Shown here: in pieces, positions 52,193 to 64,000 of the stretch | How positions within the stretch are numbered: the stretch's first letter is position 1 | Layout: each line of letters opens with the position of its first letter | DNA from: Trichoplax adhaerens | Lineage: Eukaryota > Placozoa > Uniplacotomia > Trichoplacea > Trichoplacidae | Length of the DNA stretch: 64,000 nucleotides | NCBI RefSeq assembly: GCF_000150275.1 | Contig: NW_002060953.1 | Location: forward strand, 481,432 to 545,431 | Direction of reading: 5' to 3' | The notes under the pieces: model-generated | What the model saw: the letters and a program-made list of their open reading frames with translations, nothing else | Databases searched by the model: none | Told to the model about the DNA's origin: nothing | Translations under genes and position numbers: made by a program

Positions 52193-52433
52193 TGTCACCG
52201 TTAATGGATGAACGATTCAATATTTGCATGTTTAATATAAGAATGACTATACCAGTAGGATGCTTTCGTGAAATTGGTCCTGCAACATACTATAGTCATT
52301 TTAATTTATCATAGTAACTTAGTCATAAAATAGTTTTGAGTTTTTCAAAAAGATATTCTTTTCTCCGTGATTGATTCACTTGGTTCCATTCAAAATAAGG
52401 AATCTATAAACGTACATATAATAACAATAAAGG

Positions 52434-55400
52434 TTACGCTTCATATACATGGTAATACCAATACTGACTACTCACGAACTCTAATGAACTACCGAGAGTT
52501 GCAGTAAGATTTACGCTATTATCATGTACCTGGATAACCTGATGACCAAGCAAACTTAAATGCCTGTATTTCATTTCGGTAGGTCCTTTAAGTTGGTAAG
52601 AATCAACGAGAAAATGATCAGGGCCATCGACTTCGATGCAAATGGATTGATTAATATTGTTCGAGTCATTGTCATGACTCGATGGATCTTTGCCGTTATA
52701 CTGTAAAAAGATATCGGTAGAATATCCACAATCTAATTTGTATTCGTTAAAAATGCGATAATTTTGATCTTGACAAAGGGGAACCAATTCATTATATACA
52801 CTTTCATGTAATCGAGACTTGTTTGTTGCTTGATCTATAAAGCTGTTGAGTAATTTTTGACGATAAGACTGAGAAAGTAAGTGATCATGATTGGAATTAT
52901 ATTCAAGCCTAGTCGCCAGATCGATTTGATACAATTGATGCTCGCATTTCCGTTCACCTGAAATTCAAACATACATATATGTATATGTTAAAGTTCAATC
53001 AATCAGGTTAGACACTTGGAGCACAAAATATTATCAATACTAGCACCGTGAAAGTCTAATAATTCATTATTTCAGGAGTGCACATACATACAGTATAATA
53101 CGCATTTGATTCATTACTGGAAACGACTAATTGTTAGATTGCCCTTACATTTCAGCCAAATGATGTCATTCTAATTGTAATTTCATTTTGTTGAATACAT
53201 TAAAGACTATAGCACTTTTGTCCTACTCTTTTGAATCTACGAGTGTTTCTACATTGAATCAATATATAAAATGCTGTAGATCAACTGTAGACTTTATTGT
53301 TAAGCAGTTCAGATGAGTAACTTACGAACTGTGTGTAACTGACCTTTCTTCTATAAAGCTACTGTAAGGATTACGTATTCGAGATCATGAACTGATAAAC
53401 GAGTTGATTCAAATACCCGATTATAGCAATATAATTTACACAATGCGGATTGTAATGTTCCTATCCTCAGTATTTAAACATATTTCTAGCCTGTATAACA
53501 TGCTGTCAATACTAGCATAATAATTGTTCAAATTTCATTTTTTGCTAATCAAGCTATCCAAGTTTAGTACCATAACTACAAGCCGAATGCAACTTTTCTC
53601 TCTTCAACAAAGCTATTATTGTCATTATGATTAAGTCAGAACGATGAAATGTTATGCAGTAATGAATTTCAAATACCTTGTAAATCACTTTGGTTCATGA
53701 TATCTTGGACAAAGTTAGGTTGTAAGACTATAGAAATCAACTCTAACGGAAATTGTTTCATAACTATCAGTGACCACACAAAAGTAGTTAATTCAAATGG
53801 TTGGAATTTAGTGACGGATTTAATCCCTTGACTTATCAACATATTATTGATTGGCTGAACGCTAAAATTTAGGTTAGAAAATGACCAAGCGATATTAGCA
53901 ATACTTTGGCAATTTAAATTTTGACTTTGAGTCAGGATATGATCAACTAATTCGGTAAATAGAGGTTTGTGCAAATAAGACTGCCAAGAATATGCTAGCG
54001 CAATATTTGATAATCCTTGTGGTACGACATCTGGTAAATGGGTAATTAAAGTATCGGCCAATTTATCGTACATATCTTGATTAAATATCTCTAATTTACT
54101 CATAGCCCAAATACTGTTACATAAGTCCTGTGACCGAAAGCTACCAATTTGTTGTACTCGTTGCTTAAAGATATCAATAGCTTGCCTACTTGGAGTATAA
54201 TTAACAGTTGCAAGCGACCATAACACTAAAGATAAATCATGCGAATAGAATTGGCGGATATTATTGATTGTAGAAGTAATTAGTGTATCCATTATATCTT
54301 TACTCCAGTAATTTATCTTTGCTGACGCCCACATTACTGTAGCTACATATCGAGGTGGCAAGATTTTGATTTCTTGAATTATTTTGGAATAAATAATATT
54401 TAACATTTTATGATGACTATAATCAGCTAATGCAAATATTCTTAGCATTGGTATGATATCTTCTATTATAGGGGTAGGAGAACTGATCTTGTCCATGGCT
54501 AGCTGAATGACGGATTGAAACCAAGGGCGATTTTGGCATTGAGCAGTAAGGCATGACCACAATATTAGGCGTACATTTTTAGTGTTGACTTTATCGCTTC
54601 TACTTAGGATAGTGGTTATACATCGATGGAAAAATTGTTCATCAAAATATCCGATAGCTGTATATAGGTGTAAATAAGAACACAGATCGTCGATAGCGAA
54701 ATCCTTTAAATTTTGCTGGAGTAAATGTTGCATAGTAGTGTGTAGGAAAGGTTGATTGATATAATGATCTTTCTGTCTAGCATGAAGTTGTAAGATGTAT
54801 ATTAAATTTTTTGGAAACCATTTTGATCTATCTTGCAAGAATTGATCGTGACAGTACCCCAATAAAGGAGTGACATCATAGTTTAGCTGTGATAAGGTAA
54901 AGAGTATGCGAATAAAATCAGTATTGGTTATCGTGTCGATATTGGACTGAACTCGATCCCTGATTTTGGTCAATATAGCATCATTGTTAAACTGTAATTT
55001 AGCACAAGCCCAGGATACATTGGATAACTCGTACCATTTCATTTGATTAGCATGTCGAAGGAATGGATCAATTAATTGTTGCAAGAGTGTATCTTCCATC
55101 CAACCAATCTTTCCTAATGTATAGAATATCGTAGCCACTTCTAATGCATTGAATTTGGCTGCACGCTGACAACATTCATCCAGTAATGATCGCAATAATC
55201 GAGTAGGTCGATCATCAATTTTACCTATCATCCACATTGTAAGTAGAATTTCTTTATTGGATAATTGATTAACCTGTTGTTGTGGTATTGCATCTAAGTT
55301 TTTCAAAACTTGTTCAAGTCTTTTATTCTGTTTAACACTGATCAATGCATGGCTGGGTAAATTCTTGGCTCTGATGAATCGATTGACAAATGTAATCCAC

Positions 55401-55591
55401 CCGGATATTTTTTGCTTCTTGGTAGAACTAGGATTTCGATTGATCACCAAGTCATTCTCTTTAGTGTCTACTTGGCATTGCTGATTGAGACTGGTTGATT
55501 GAAAGAGAGCTAATTGTTGGTGAGCTATTAATCGCCTTAATCCATTGCAAGGAAAAGCCTTTACTAATTGCAGCGCAGCCACCTTTTGCAT
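52434..55591 (-). CDS. RAP-domain, helical-repeat protein, probably mitochondrial RNA-binding
   Basis: Two exons (55591-53677 and 52957-52434) join at a phase-1 intron of 719 bp to give 812 residues. The C-terminal RAP domain (about 742-800) shows ICIEVDGPDHF, then LKGPTEMKYRHLSLLGHQVI, the hallmark VDGP.HF ... lKyR.L...G pattern found in FASTK-family and other organelle RNA regulators; RAP has a nuclease-like fold. The middle (about 150-630) contains repeated helical pairs with a recurring W/L pattern (LSLVLWSLATVNY, IANIAWSFSNLNF, LCNSIWAMSKLEIF), resembling OPR or heptatricopeptide repeats. The N-terminus (MQKVAALQLVKAF, then Arg-rich with few acids) fits a mitochondrial presequence. The frame is open 48 codons further upstream but without ATG, so ATG 55591 is used. 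It is not clearly one of the named FASTKD proteins. Confidence 0.88.
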
Positions 55592-55722
55592 GATGGGTCC
55601 CAATTCAATAAATGCTGTGGACGGTGTGGTGACGTCTATCTGTCTTCTCCGTAGCAGTCTCGTACAGTGTACAGTGGTTGCAGTACAGTATTTATCATCC
55701 AAACATGCTTCTGAAAAAGTAG

Positions 55723-55782
55723 CACGATACGGCACGGTTCAGCATGGTTCGGTACGGTTCAGTATGGTACGGTACGGAGGCC
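55723..55782. repeat. Ten-bp periodic array upstream of the RAP gene
   Basis: Six abutting decamers related to (C/T)A(C/T)GGTTCAG: cacgatacgg, cacggttcag, catggttcgg, tacggttcag, tatggtacgg and tacggaggcc. The array lies 130-190 bases upstream of the RAP start codon, in a likely promoter or 5' leader. Confidence 0.8.
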
Positions 55783-56008
55783 CAGAAGGCTCAGACGATC
55801 ACTCTGTGGACAGCATGCAGATATCCTTCTGAAATGCCTACAGAACAGTATACTGTACTCACATTATAGTATACTGGAAGCAATTTTGCCAAGTTTTAGC
55901 CAAATGAACTCAGATTTTGGGGGTTGATTTTACTAAGAACTAGCAGACAAACGTATTGAAGATGAAGGATTACAGTAGTGTAGGCCATGGAGGTCATGGA
56001 TGGCCTTA

Positions 56009-56038
56009 CTGTACAGTGTACAGTACTGTACTGTACAG
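56009..56038. promoter_or_regulatory. GTAC-rich palindrome in divergent spacer
   Basis: An actgtacagt ... actgtactgtacag cluster that can pair with itself along nearly its whole length. It sits between the divergent RAP and EIF2D genes. A regulatory role is a guess; it could equally be a simple repeat. Confidence 0.35.
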
Positions 56039-56182
56039 CTGAAATGGATGTTTACAGTACCGTCACTCAAACAGCCTGAACCAGACTGGACCAGAATGGA
56101 CTAGTTCTAGTTTAAGCAACTTTGAAAAGCTCCAATATTGTAGGAGATTTCAAGGACAGTTTAAAGGGCTTAAATTAGCAAT

Positions 56183-56416
56183 ATGAGCAACAATTCATTG
56201 TCAAGACAGCCTAATGATATCGTTTATACGTTTATGCCAGTACTAGACATGATTGATTTAGCAAAATCCAGTGCAAAACTCCATTTTAAGACTAGCTATT
56301 ACGCTCGATCTAGCGTAGTGTACTGGAATCTATGGATAGTTTTGATGGGTTTCGATAAAGCGACACAAGGGCAGTTGAAGCACTGCCCTGACTGGTGTAT
56401 TAGACCACTCCTATAG
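56183..56416 (+). CDS. Weak ORF with an F-box-like N-terminus
   Basis: A 77-codon ORF in the divergent spacer. Residues about 9-50 (PNDIVYTFMPVLDMIDLAKS, then a Trp near 48) follow the loose F-box pattern of P.di...f..L...DL. ... W. It has no clear partner exon, ends at a stop shortly after, and lies 505 bases before EIF2D. It may be an exon of a small gene, a decayed fragment or chance. Confidence 0.2.
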   Translation: MSNNSLSRQPNDIVYTFMPVLDMIDLAKSSAKLHFKTSYYARSSVVYWNLWIVLMGFDKATQGQLKHCPDWCIRPLL

Positions 56417-56920
56417 TAATGTACTATTTATTCCCTACTGCAGCGATCAGAGTGGATAGCCACTTACGTTGCCATAGTGATATTGCAGAAGATGGACTAA
56501 GATGGACTAGACAGATCGAGTAAATGCTGCAGCAATTAGTGATTGATTCAGCGCAGTCCATTCAAATTACATCGGCCCACCAAGAAGGAGAAAGTTCATC
56601 AAGTCTAGCCAGTCTACAATCCAATCGTCATTCATTTCATAGCCAAGTGGTGGATGGAATAATCTGCTTGCAACCTGCACCCAAGTGATGGTTACCTGGA
56701 TAAGCTAAAGAGAGTGAAGAATAGCTCAAATTGAATATTGCATAGGATAGTATTCTACTGTAGAGATTGATTGAGCCTTGTTGTCTTGGACTACGGTGAT
56801 TAGTTCCATTACAAAGTTAATCTACACTGGAACACGACTGAAATAACGTTGGTAGTAAAACGATTAGAGCAGACTACCGGCGCCAAATCCATTCATTAAT
56901 TCATAGACAAGCCGACCGCC

Positions 56921-59900
56921 ATGTTTCGAAAACCATTTCGTGTTAAATCATCGACAATCACCAGGAAAAGTATCAGGTAGAGGCTGAGATTAGTTGAATG
57001 AGAGATGAATCATGAGGAAATATCAATTATTGCACTAGAGCAAACTTGTTTGTTATGTTGTAAACATGATGACATCATCCATACCAATCAAATAATTCTA
57101 GACGGAATAAGTGCAAAATTTGCCTAGCATAAATGTACTATTGACAAGAAAAAAAATGAGTTCGGTGTCTACTGTACCGTTGTTTTGTACAGTACATCTC
57201 TTGATTGATCGATCGATATCTTCATAGTGTGAGTAAAGGCCATGACTGTGATCGAATGACGTGTACAACTTTGACATGATAGTGTACATATTGACAATTA
57301 CAAGATATGAGAGACTCCTAAGAAATCTTCCTGCATACCCAATGACTAATCAAGGTTCAGCGAGAACAAATCGATGATGAGAGTACAGCAGTGTGCTTAT
57401 GTTCGCTTACATTCAATTAATTAATTATTCCTTGTATGCTTATGTTAGTATACTCGCTACATGTTACTCTATGTGCACAATCTACAGCAATGATAGTCCG
57501 AAAATTACAGTTTTATCTACTCTACAGCATACACAAGTACGTTCGTATTTCATCGTATCCACTGTCAAAATTCTCATGAATAGGAAAGTAAAATTTGAAC
57601 TACGAAGACTACGTCGTATTTCATAGTTTGCCCAATAAAGGGAAAGAATTAACTTGCGTATATCATCCAATACTTTCATTTGCCAATCTATTACAATAAT
57701 TTCGTATTTCATGCAATCAATAGGAGGAAATTGCGTGCGGATATTATCAAGCAGTTTGCTTCTCTAACTGAAGACGAAGTCAATCAATTGATTCCTTCTA
57801 AGGAAGAACTGACTGCGACCATTGCTATTACTCATAGTAAAGAGGAAGTTGTCATTTATTCTATTGCTGGAGAACCGTTGCTTTTTACTTATAACAATAC
57901 CTTATACCCCACAGGTAGCTAGAAAATGTATATCCTAAAAATGTTATTATACCTGTATTACAGATTGAATCGCCAATTACTGATCCAAGTCAATTTTTAA
58001 ACTAAGAAAGATATAGTTAAAGTTTCTTTTGCAACGATAGCATGACGATAGCTATGATGGCCATTTCAATCTGGTTAAGCTTTGAGGGAATGAGTTTGCC
58101 TATACCAGAAAATCGATATTAAGTATTTACCTTTTCTAGTGTATGCAGCATGGATGCTACCTCATCTTTTACTTGCCATGATTACCTGGCCGAATGTCTT
58201 TGATAAAATGATATCTGGAGCTGGTAAGGATTATCGTATATTTAAAATCTAGATATCGTATCATAAGTTTTATCGTTTGTTCAATTATACTATTGAAGTT
58301 GTATATGACATTATTCTGAATGTAATATCTAAATCTTGGGAATAGTAAGGTAAACTTTAGGAGATACATAAAGAATTGATAACATTTAAATTGCTTTAGA
58401 CTTAATGCTACCGGGTGTGACGGCAGTGAGCCATGTTGAATGGGTAAAGCATCAAGCATGTACTATAGCACTTAGCGACTGTTTGTAAGTTTAATTCTGT
58501 ATAAGGATTGAAATGACGCTGTATGTTCCCGCAAAGAAATGATAAATAAATGATACTTTTACAACTTCCCGTTACAGAGTTCCAGTTGCTGTTGGTTTAA
58601 CAGCTGTGTCACGTCAACAAGCCAAAGATGCCAGAATGAGAGGCAAAGGGGTCTATGTGTTGCATACTTATCGGGATTACCTATGGTAAATCGATAAATG
58701 AGCTTTCTGAATGTGTGCCTGTATTGATTGTGAAATAATGAATAGGAAAATTACTTAAGCGAGATTAAATCAATGGATATGCCTTGCTTGTAATAGGGAA
58801 TTTGGAACGAAATGCAAGGCGCCAACACAATGCATGATAAATACTTATTCCTTAAGAGGATCTACAGACACACTACAATTAGGTAATTTTATGGCTATTT
58901 TCATTTCTTATAATATTACAAACTAGAAGATGTTGCTTGCTAATAAAAATTATTTCTTTAGAAAACTTAGCAATAGCTAATGATCTGGATCTATGTGAAG
59001 GTAGTAAATTAAATTACTAAAAATACCAATCGTAAAATCTAAACTTCATGGATGAATATTATAAATAATTCTCGATTTGTAATTAGAACAAGAAAGTATA
59101 GACCAAAGCGGGATGAATGAAAGGGAAGGATCGGCTGCGTTAAATATAACGACAACAGCAACAGATGATAGTAAACAAATCGGCGACCCTTGCAAAGTAG
59201 ATAGTAACAACGATAGTACAGGGCGAGAAGGTGCTACTGAAGAGAGTACCCAAGAAGCAGAAGGAACTGCAACTGAAAACTCTGAAGTTGCGATAAATCC
59301 AACAGGTAATCACCATCACGTTTTATAGATTTGCTCATACAGTATTCGTAGTACATTAATTTAACTTCGCTTTTAGCTAATTTTCTTGGGCAGTTGCAAT
59401 TTTATTGAGCCACTTTATCCGTAAAAGGATATAAGTTCGTATCTTTAACTTGTCTAAGCAATCAAATTAATCTGTGTTTGTTTATATTCTACCATTGCAG
59501 ATACTATGGATCAACTATATCAGAAATGTTTTATGAAGGCAGTCATTTCTTGCTTGCGAAACAAGACAGAACTACCCTTACTCGCTAGTTCTTTTAATAG
59601 AATTATGCAATCATATTGGTAATACAGTATGTAATTTGTTAGTCTTCTAAGATCTAGAGGATATTGTATACTTAATTATGTAATACTATTTTAGTGAAGA
59701 GGGTGAAAATTTAAACATCAAGAAATCTAGCTATAAGAAGGTATTCATATCATAAAGTTGTAGCTTACTGCAATTTCTTATCAAGATGGTGTAGAATCAA
59801 TTACGAATGCTGATATAGAAAATTGTTTATTTGAAACTTGCTTTAGTTCCTAACTTTTCTGAAAGTAATGAAGGAATGGGGTATAATTGATTTCAAAGAT

Positions 59901-61248
59901 ACTGCGCGTGGAGTGCAAAGCATTACAGCTATACAGCGTGGACATCCAGAGTATGCTTTTAGGATTACCTTAACTTAATATAAATAAAAATTTCACGTAT
60001 ATAAAATGCGTTATAATATTTGATAGGGTCAAGGGCTTTGCCGCAAATTATCCAGTTGAAGAAGTAACCGAAATTCCTAGCGAATCGAATGACGATGCTT
60101 TAGTTTGGGAAAAGGTTTAATTTGCTAGCTATTTTAAGAATTAACTCTCATCTTTACCGACTTTAAATATTAATAACTAATATTAACACAATATATTAGG
60201 GTCCAATAATTGAAGAGTTATATATGGCTAATAAACAGACGGCCTTCATCTTCAGTAATTTAGATTGGTAAATAAATCAATATTATTAATTTACTAAGAT
60301 TAAATCTTAATATCATATAAACGCATCATTACCGACCATTTCCTAGACTATTCTAATATAAATATGTTCTTAAACCGTAGGAAGAACAAATTATTCAATG
60401 TAGCTGATGTTAGAGCAGCTATAACGTCCTATATAAAAGCTCATGATCTCATTAATCCACATCAGACGCGGTATAGTCGTATGAATATGAATTGCTTATA
60501 GTGACCGCAAATAGATCTGTCTTGTAAGACTTTGCAATCCAAAATATTTTTTGTACTTTTTAGCCTAGTAAATTTAAATGATGCTTTGGGAAACTGTTTA
60601 TTAACCAAGAATGATAAAGGCAATGCTTTATCTTGGGAGGAAATTATGAAGCGTTTTACGGCAAAAATGAGTAATTGCCATCAGATTATACTACCTAATG
60701 ATGATAGACCAATTTTGAGGTATAATTTAGCTTACTGGATGTAATACAAGCAAGATAGATGAATTTATGCTGTAGATCGGCATACCAAATAGAATGAAAT
60801 TTTATTGCCTTATGATTACGACAGAAAAGGAAAGGTTGATTTAATCAATGTATCGATTGTTCGAAGAAGTGGTAACAAGAAAGTAACGCTCATTGATAAT
60901 CTAGAAAGCTTTGGCATACCTGTTGATAAATTTATGCACACATTGCAGAATATGGCCGCTGCAAGTACATGTAGTAAGTCTGCTAATGAAACTGTATTTG
61001 TTTGTAGCATATCGATCTTATTACGGTAACAATGCTGTCGTAAGCTGATTCAAGCTACCTGAAAGCGATCTTTTATGTGAATTTTTAGAATGGTCATTGT
61101 CAGGATATTTTAAACTTTTATAAAATTTGAACAATTGGTATGTTGTATTTTTAAAGCCTATTCAGTACCTGGGAAAAAAAGTACTGGGACGCAAGTTATG
61201 GTTCAGGGAAGTCAAATTAAAATTGTATCAAGAATTTTAATTGGTTAG
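56921..61248 (+). CDS. EIF2D: Eukaryotic translation initiation factor 2D (ligatin)
   Basis: Promotes GTP-independent tRNA delivery to the P site and recycling of 40S subunits; cytoplasmic. Seventeen exons join in frame to 589 residues (human 584): 56921-56976, 57724-57914, 58140-58223, 58400-58484, 58578-58685, 58797-58882, 58962-59000, 59087-59305, 59501-59618, 59695-59740, 59847-59950, 60027-60114, 60200-60267, 60381-60470, 60564-60719, 60825-60973 and 61166-61248. Exon 1 (MFRKPFRVKSSTITRKSI) matches the family start. Order: N-terminal domain with RRKLRADI, PUA domain (about 90-172), acidic linker in exons 6-8, winged helix (about 290-380, with LNIKKSSYKK), SWIB/MDM2-like domain (about 408-490) and SUI1 domain (about 490-589, with NKKVTLIDNLESFG and QVMVQGSQI). 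The last exon was found by matching the SUI1 end, PGKKSTGTQVMVQGSQI. It stops soon after this strand, so the tail is about 20 residues shorter than in human. Confidence 0.95.
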
Positions 61249-61463
61249 TGCGTAACTAATGGTATTAAATAATAATCAGGAAATAGTATTTTATGGCGAA
61301 TCCTAAAGAATCATAACCTTTGATTGATATTTGATACGGCATTTTCTATTAGAAAATTTGAAGATACCCAAGAAATTTATAACAGGGATTGGTAAATAGA
61401 AATGGAGGCATTATACAAACCTGGCAGGACATGGTCTCTAGCCACTATTTTAATATTTGAATT

Positions 61464-61469
61464 AATAAA
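61464..61469 (+). terminator. Poly(A) signal of EIF2D
   Basis: AATAAATAAAAA begins here, about 216 bases after the EIF2D stop. Confidence 0.45.
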
Positions 61470-61495
61470 TAAAAAGAATTAACGTTGCAGCTATT

Positions 61496-61618
61496 ATGAA
61501 TCAAACCGTGCCTATCGAAGACGTTGGTTTACTTGCTTGGTATATCCGAACTGATCCATCCCATTTTAACCAAGTTATAGGAAGCGCTAGGTGTACTAGA
61601 AAATTGATTACAGTATAA
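61496..61618 (+). CDS. Unrecognised 40-codon ORF after a splice-acceptor-like site
   Basis: Begins with ATG six bases after ttaacgttgcag, which looks like a splice acceptor, and encodes MNQTVPIEDVGLLAWYIRTD plus 20 more residues. Amino-acid composition is more protein-like than nearby noise. Short open pieces lie just upstream (61354-61391, KFEDTQEIYNRDW; about 61405-61450, EALYKPGRTWSLATILIFE), but I could not join them into one frame with confidence. It could be a decayed or small multi-exon gene; no family recognised. Confidence 0.25.
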   Translation: MNQTVPIEDVGLLAWYIRTDPSHFNQVIGSARCTRKLITV

Positions 61619-62708
61619 GCCCAATTACTGTACATGAAGTTAATAAAAATTACAGTCCATTTTTTGTCTCATGCTCACTGGTATCATATCTAACCTGAGG
61701 AAATAAATACCATGCAGTTCTCTATAGATAGCAATCGTAGACAGTGCATGATTACTACTGCATAACTATATTATGATTGCATTTCTCTGTATTCCTGTTC
61801 TGTATATAAAAGGTAAAAAGGGGGCAATAATAGCCTTTATTATAATTTATAAATCGAGGACTGCACATGGTAGCAGAACTGTTCTTGCTTATTGGTGCAG
61901 TAAAACCAATTTCAGTTATATTAATATTCAAGACAAATACACTCGCTTGCTGAACTAATTTATCTTTCCCCGACACTCGGGCAGTTTCGACTTTCGATAG
62001 TAGTAATGATAATCCTATAGTGTGCGCGTATACGAGCGCTATAATACTGCAAAGTATATAATGGAAGCAAAATATCTACTTGGTAGTGCTAGTATCTTAC
62101 TATGCTATCCATTTTTTGAAGCACTATAAAATCATTTTATATATTAATTTTGAATTATAATCAAATACTTCTCCATATTCCTATAATCCATCCCCGGTGG
62201 GGATTGCCCCTAGTAAATGGGTAGTAAGGTAGCCTCTGTCCATCTGTCAGACCTGGTTCGTCTACAAATCCTGATCACAATAGAGAACATTAGACTTTGC
62301 TTCATTGAATGTATGTTTCTTTTGCCTATTTATACTTCAGGCTTGCTCTCTAATTTTAAATAACATTCTCAATTTCTTCTTGACTCCTTATTCAGTAGCT
62401 GTGTTACAACTACGATTCCTTACTCATTAATTCCCCTTTAATTAAGACACTCCAGCCTCCATTTCCAATAACGCCATGTTAAGTACTGCGGTCGTTTGCG
62501 CAGTCGCAGTCTGCTACGTGCGCCATTGCCTGACTAGAACAAAGAAAGAAAAGCAACAGACGACCAAGGAGGGAGGTATACCAAACCTAGGTTAATCAAT
62601 ACTAGTCTAGTATAGAATCAAATGTGGAATAGGGTGTGGAGACTAGGAGATTTTCTTGCAGTCGCCAATGCTAGCGAAGCACAAGATTGCAAACTCTAAC
62701 AGCCGGAA
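61619..62708. other. Spacer upstream of TADA3
   Basis: No gene seen. ORFs at 61755-61976 and 61773-61958 overlap on opposite strands and have no features. The part near 62450-62700 is less AT-rich and probably holds the TADA3 promoter. Confidence 0.45.
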
Positions 62709-64000
62709 ATGAGCTCGCAATCTGATCATCATGGCAATATGTCCAAGCGCAACAGTGAACATCCACTTCAGGTTTGTAAAGGATAAAGTAGAATGTCCAA
62801 GGATGCTATTTTGAGCTAGTAGATGTTTGCTAGACAGCGTTGATGATTTTACTTGGCCATTGAGTATGTGATAGGAAGAATAATGATAATCAATGGCAAG
62901 TCGATAGAAATGAGGGTGGATGGAAATCGTAATGTTATACTATTGTATCGATTGTTATCTACTGTATGGGTTACTATATAGCCAGACAAGACTGGTTGCT
63001 AGAGTAACGTCAATGATAATCCCATCGTAGAATGATGGAGTAATCGACAAGATCGATTATTATTTTTATTACTACTTATGTTATGAATAGAATCCTACTG
63101 TAAGCAAACTTGGTACTCATAATAGTATTATCTATTTCTTGGATAGTATTATAGCTTTAAACATATAGACCATATGAAATCATGCCCACAATATACCTCA
63201 CTATTGCAACATGCTGTCGATGATGCACCTCAAATCACGGACGAGATGTTGGATTCATTAAATACTGAATTAACCTTATTGGAGAAGTCCATTAGTGAAA
63301 GAGCGCAACGATTAGGGACAGAATTAGAGGTAAGTCTACTCTGTTATGTTCTAATGGATAGATTTACAGCACTACAGTAGATAGAATCATAGGACAATCA
63401 AGCAATTTTCAAGCACTATGAAAGACATCCAAAAGCTTGATTCCACTCAGTCTATATGTACATAGATATATCTATATAGTGGCTCGATTTTATTCAAGAA
63501 TATATCTTCCCCTTGTTTATACCTCAATATTAAATTAAAATTGAAAAATATAGTTACGGTATATATTTTTCAATTTTATAAATATAGATTGTTGTTGATT
63601 GGTTGGACCGGAAAGATAAGAAGGATTCTAAAGGGAGTGCATCATCTGATTTGCAAAATAGTGAAAGTTCTGATCATAATAAACAATCAACGCCTGGATT
63701 GAAAAGAAGTACACACGGTAATAAACATAAATTTACTTATTGACTGCATGGACTCGTACATCTCGATACAATAGGGTAGATTGATAGGATCTGCTAATAA
63801 ATGACAGCATTTCCTTAATATCCGTTAAGTAGAGTTGTAAACTTACTTAGTTCTAGTGTAGGTCGAGCTCAACTTGAATTTATTTACAAATACTCAACAT
63901 TATCCGAATCAGCAATGGTATATTTAATACTATTGATTCAGTCTCATCTTACAATCTGATTTTGATATCTTGAAGACGATCAGTTGAATAAGAAGCAAAA
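62709..64000 (+). CDS. TADA3: Transcriptional adapter 3 (ADA3), 5' part only
   Basis: Coactivator subunit of the GCN5/PCAF histone acetyltransferase module of SAGA and ATAC. Exons that join in frame: 62709-62775, 63169-63329, 63588-63717 and probably 63862-63917; the rest lies beyond the window. The encoded HMKSCPQYTSLL and TELTLLEKSISERAQRLGTE followed by DWLDRKDKK match the N-terminal region of animal ADA3 (human HLKVCPRYTAVL, then LELETLLSSASRRLRVLEAE and DWQDKK). The donor at 62776 (after GTT T) was preferred to the one at 62772 because only the former keeps the frame. The ATG at 62709 gives a 15-20 residue longer leader than human. The fourth exon is open and correctly phased but I could not align it to the family. 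Confidence 0.75.

Noticed and set aside
55592-55735. N-terminal 48-codon extension of the RAP protein
   Set aside because: The frame is open but begins with GTG and runs over GTAC-rich repeats; the first ATG gives a presequence-like N-terminus.
1-64000. tRNA, rRNA or other structured RNA genes
   Set aside because: I looked for B-box-like ggttcgaatcc segments and rRNA-like blocks and found none convincing; covariance-model searches were not possible here.

Overview
The window looks like animal nuclear DNA, most likely from a placozoan (Trichoplax/Hoilungia type). The sequence is AT-rich. Its conserved genes are animal-type and cut by many short GT-AG introns, with exons that join in frame at human-like positions. 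It also carries intronless rhodopsin-class GPCR genes in tandem. No prokaryotic or organelle signature was seen. The placozoan assignment is inference.

Region 1 (1 to about 29 kb) is a GPCR duplication zone. Three intronless class A GPCR genes lie on the minus strand (3447-4544, 14535-15650, 23197-24306), separated by long non-coding DNA. That non-coding DNA is itself duplicated. Unit 1 (1-5700) is repeated in truncated form at 5710-7730 without a receptor. Unit A (about 11440-20350) and unit B (about 20580-28400) are parallel copies, each with one receptor. A roughly 500 bp insertion occurs in two inverted copies, each in only one member of a duplicated pair.

Region 2 (about 28-35 kb) is mostly tandem repeats: a satellite grown from a sequence that is single-copy in unit A, an inverted-repeat element, a 220-255 bp array and two smaller duplications.

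Region 3 (35-64 kb) holds ordinary single-copy regulatory genes whose exons I joined by hand with consistent reading frame. They are a ZXD-family ten-finger protein (+), BDP1 of TFIIIB (-), CNOT11 of CCR4-NOT (+), a RAP-domain helical-repeat protein, probably mitochondrial (-), EIF2D (+), and the 5' part of TADA3 of SAGA/ATAC (+), which runs off the window. They alternate as convergent and divergent pairs. The BDP1-CNOT11 divergent spacer is filled by three tandem-repeat arrays. The CNOT11/RAP convergent pair has facing poly(A) signals 18 bp across. The RAP/EIF2D divergent spacer has a 10-bp periodic array and a GTAC-rich palindrome.

Together the single-copy genes cover Pol III initiation, transcription coactivation, mRNA deadenylation, mitochondrial RNA handling and non-canonical translation initiation. 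I see no operon-like link between them. The least described parts are the receptor array and the repeat dynamics around it. Percent identities, expression and database matches were not computed.
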